From NCBI RefSeq assembly GCF_021283545.2, contig NZ_CP128540.1, forward strand, positions 6,174,501 through 6,238,500: a stretch of 64,000 bases of DNA. The letters are read 5' to 3'. Origin of the DNA: Pseudomonas alloputida. GTDB taxonomy: Bacteria > Pseudomonadota > Gammaproteobacteria > Pseudomonadales > Pseudomonadaceae. The notes beneath the pieces are model-generated. The model was not told the DNA's origin. It did no database searches and saw only the letters and a program-made list of their open reading frames with translations. Shown here piece after piece: positions 63,890 to 64,000 of the stretch. The first letter of the stretch is position 1. Each line of letters begins with the position of its first letter. Made by a program: the position numbers and the translations under genes.

Positions 63890-64000
63890 AGCAGGAAAAA
63901 AAATGGAAGGACCACGTGCGGTCCATTCTCGCCGAATATGAGGCCGGACGGGTTCAGGAACCGCTCACCCAAAGTGGCCTTGCCCAGCAGGCGGGTGTTA
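63886..64000 (+). CDS. ginD: Start of the fourth GInt gene (HTH-type, truncated by window)
   Basis: The first 38 codons only: MKQEKKWKDHVRSILAEYEA and then QEPLTQSGLAQQAGV, which looks like the beginning of a small helix-turn-helix. The ATG overlaps the ginC stop (ATGA). The name rests on position and on the published need for four genes in GInts; the fragment alone proves little. Confidence 0.7.
   Translation, partial: MKQEKKWKDHVRSILAEYEAGRVQEPLTQSGLAQQAGV

Larger units (their letters stand above)
58651..64000 (+). mobile_element. End of a GInt-type integrative island in radC
   Basis: The radC reading frame stops being recognisable at about 58650 and three consecutive, coupled tyrosine-recombinase genes plus the start of a fourth small gene follow to the window edge. 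This gene order matches ginABCD, the recombination module that defines GInt islands. Base composition is visibly lower in GC than the core genes to the left. Cargo lies beyond the window. The exact attachment core cannot be fixed from one end. Confidence 0.8.

Overview
The window is a stretch of chromosome from a Pseudomonas, most likely of the P. putida group. The evidence is the high GC content, the many copies of the P. putida-type REP palindrome between genes, and a gene order that recalls the P. putida KT2440 chromosome: amaA-amaB-LysR-hglS, then MATE, GGDEF/EAL, rep, xpt, acetyl-CoA hydrolase, cytochrome c5, XRE-cupin, alr/dadX, dadA, lrp, amine oxidase, PLD lipoprotein, aldehyde dehydrogenase, rpmG-rpmB, ABC solute-binding protein, radC. 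The species call is inference; no 16S or tRNA gene is present.

Both ends of the window are mobile elements that sit inside conserved genes. On the left, a Tn7-like transposon (tnsA and a window-truncated tnsB, with four TnsB-type terminal repeats) lies inside comM; only the 3' part of comM remains, and a 5-bp GCAGT beside the transposon tip is the likely target duplication. On the right, radC is cut through its HNHPSG metal-binding motif by an element with three overlapping tyrosine recombinases and the start of a fourth small gene, the arrangement described as ginABCD of GInt genomic islands. Between them lie about 56 kb of core and semi-accessory genes.

3.3-10 kb: a signalling locus. A 1682-residue pseudokinase/AAA/GAF/histidine kinase is divergent from a response regulator with two DNA-binding domains (winged helix, receiver, LuxR HTH) and a stand-alone receiver. 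10-26.5 kb: three YcaC isochorismatase-fold hydrolases (two nearly identical and sharing an upstream palindrome), small AraC and GlxA-type regulators, a Kef-type antiporter, a small DUF3077-like gene behind an elaborately folded leader, an OprD porin with an MFS exporter fused to an ABM domain, a Tat-exported amidohydrolase, an alpha/beta hydrolase, a small membrane protein and an MscS/cNMP channel. 26.6-32.1 kb: lysine catabolism (amaA, amaB, a LysR regulator and hglS). 32.2-41.4 kb: LysR, MATE pump, degenerate GGDEF-EAL protein, rep helicase, xpt and acetyl-CoA hydrolase. 41.4-42.5 kb: an inserted RHS-type toxin tip flanked by short direct repeats. 42.5-55 kb: cytochrome c5 and an alanine/polyamine catabolism block (XRE-cupin, alr/dadX, dadA, lrp, PuuB-like oxidase, MocR regulator, PLD lipoprotein, MFS, KauB-like aldehyde dehydrogenase). 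55-58.5 kb: small cupin and I78-like genes, rpmG, rpmB, an ABC solute-binding protein and the radC remnant.

The most interesting items are the paired disruption of comM and radC, the orphan RHS toxin cassette with flanking repeats, the two-DBD response regulator with its giant pseudokinase sensor, the YcaC operator pair, and the structured leader of the DUF3077-like gene.
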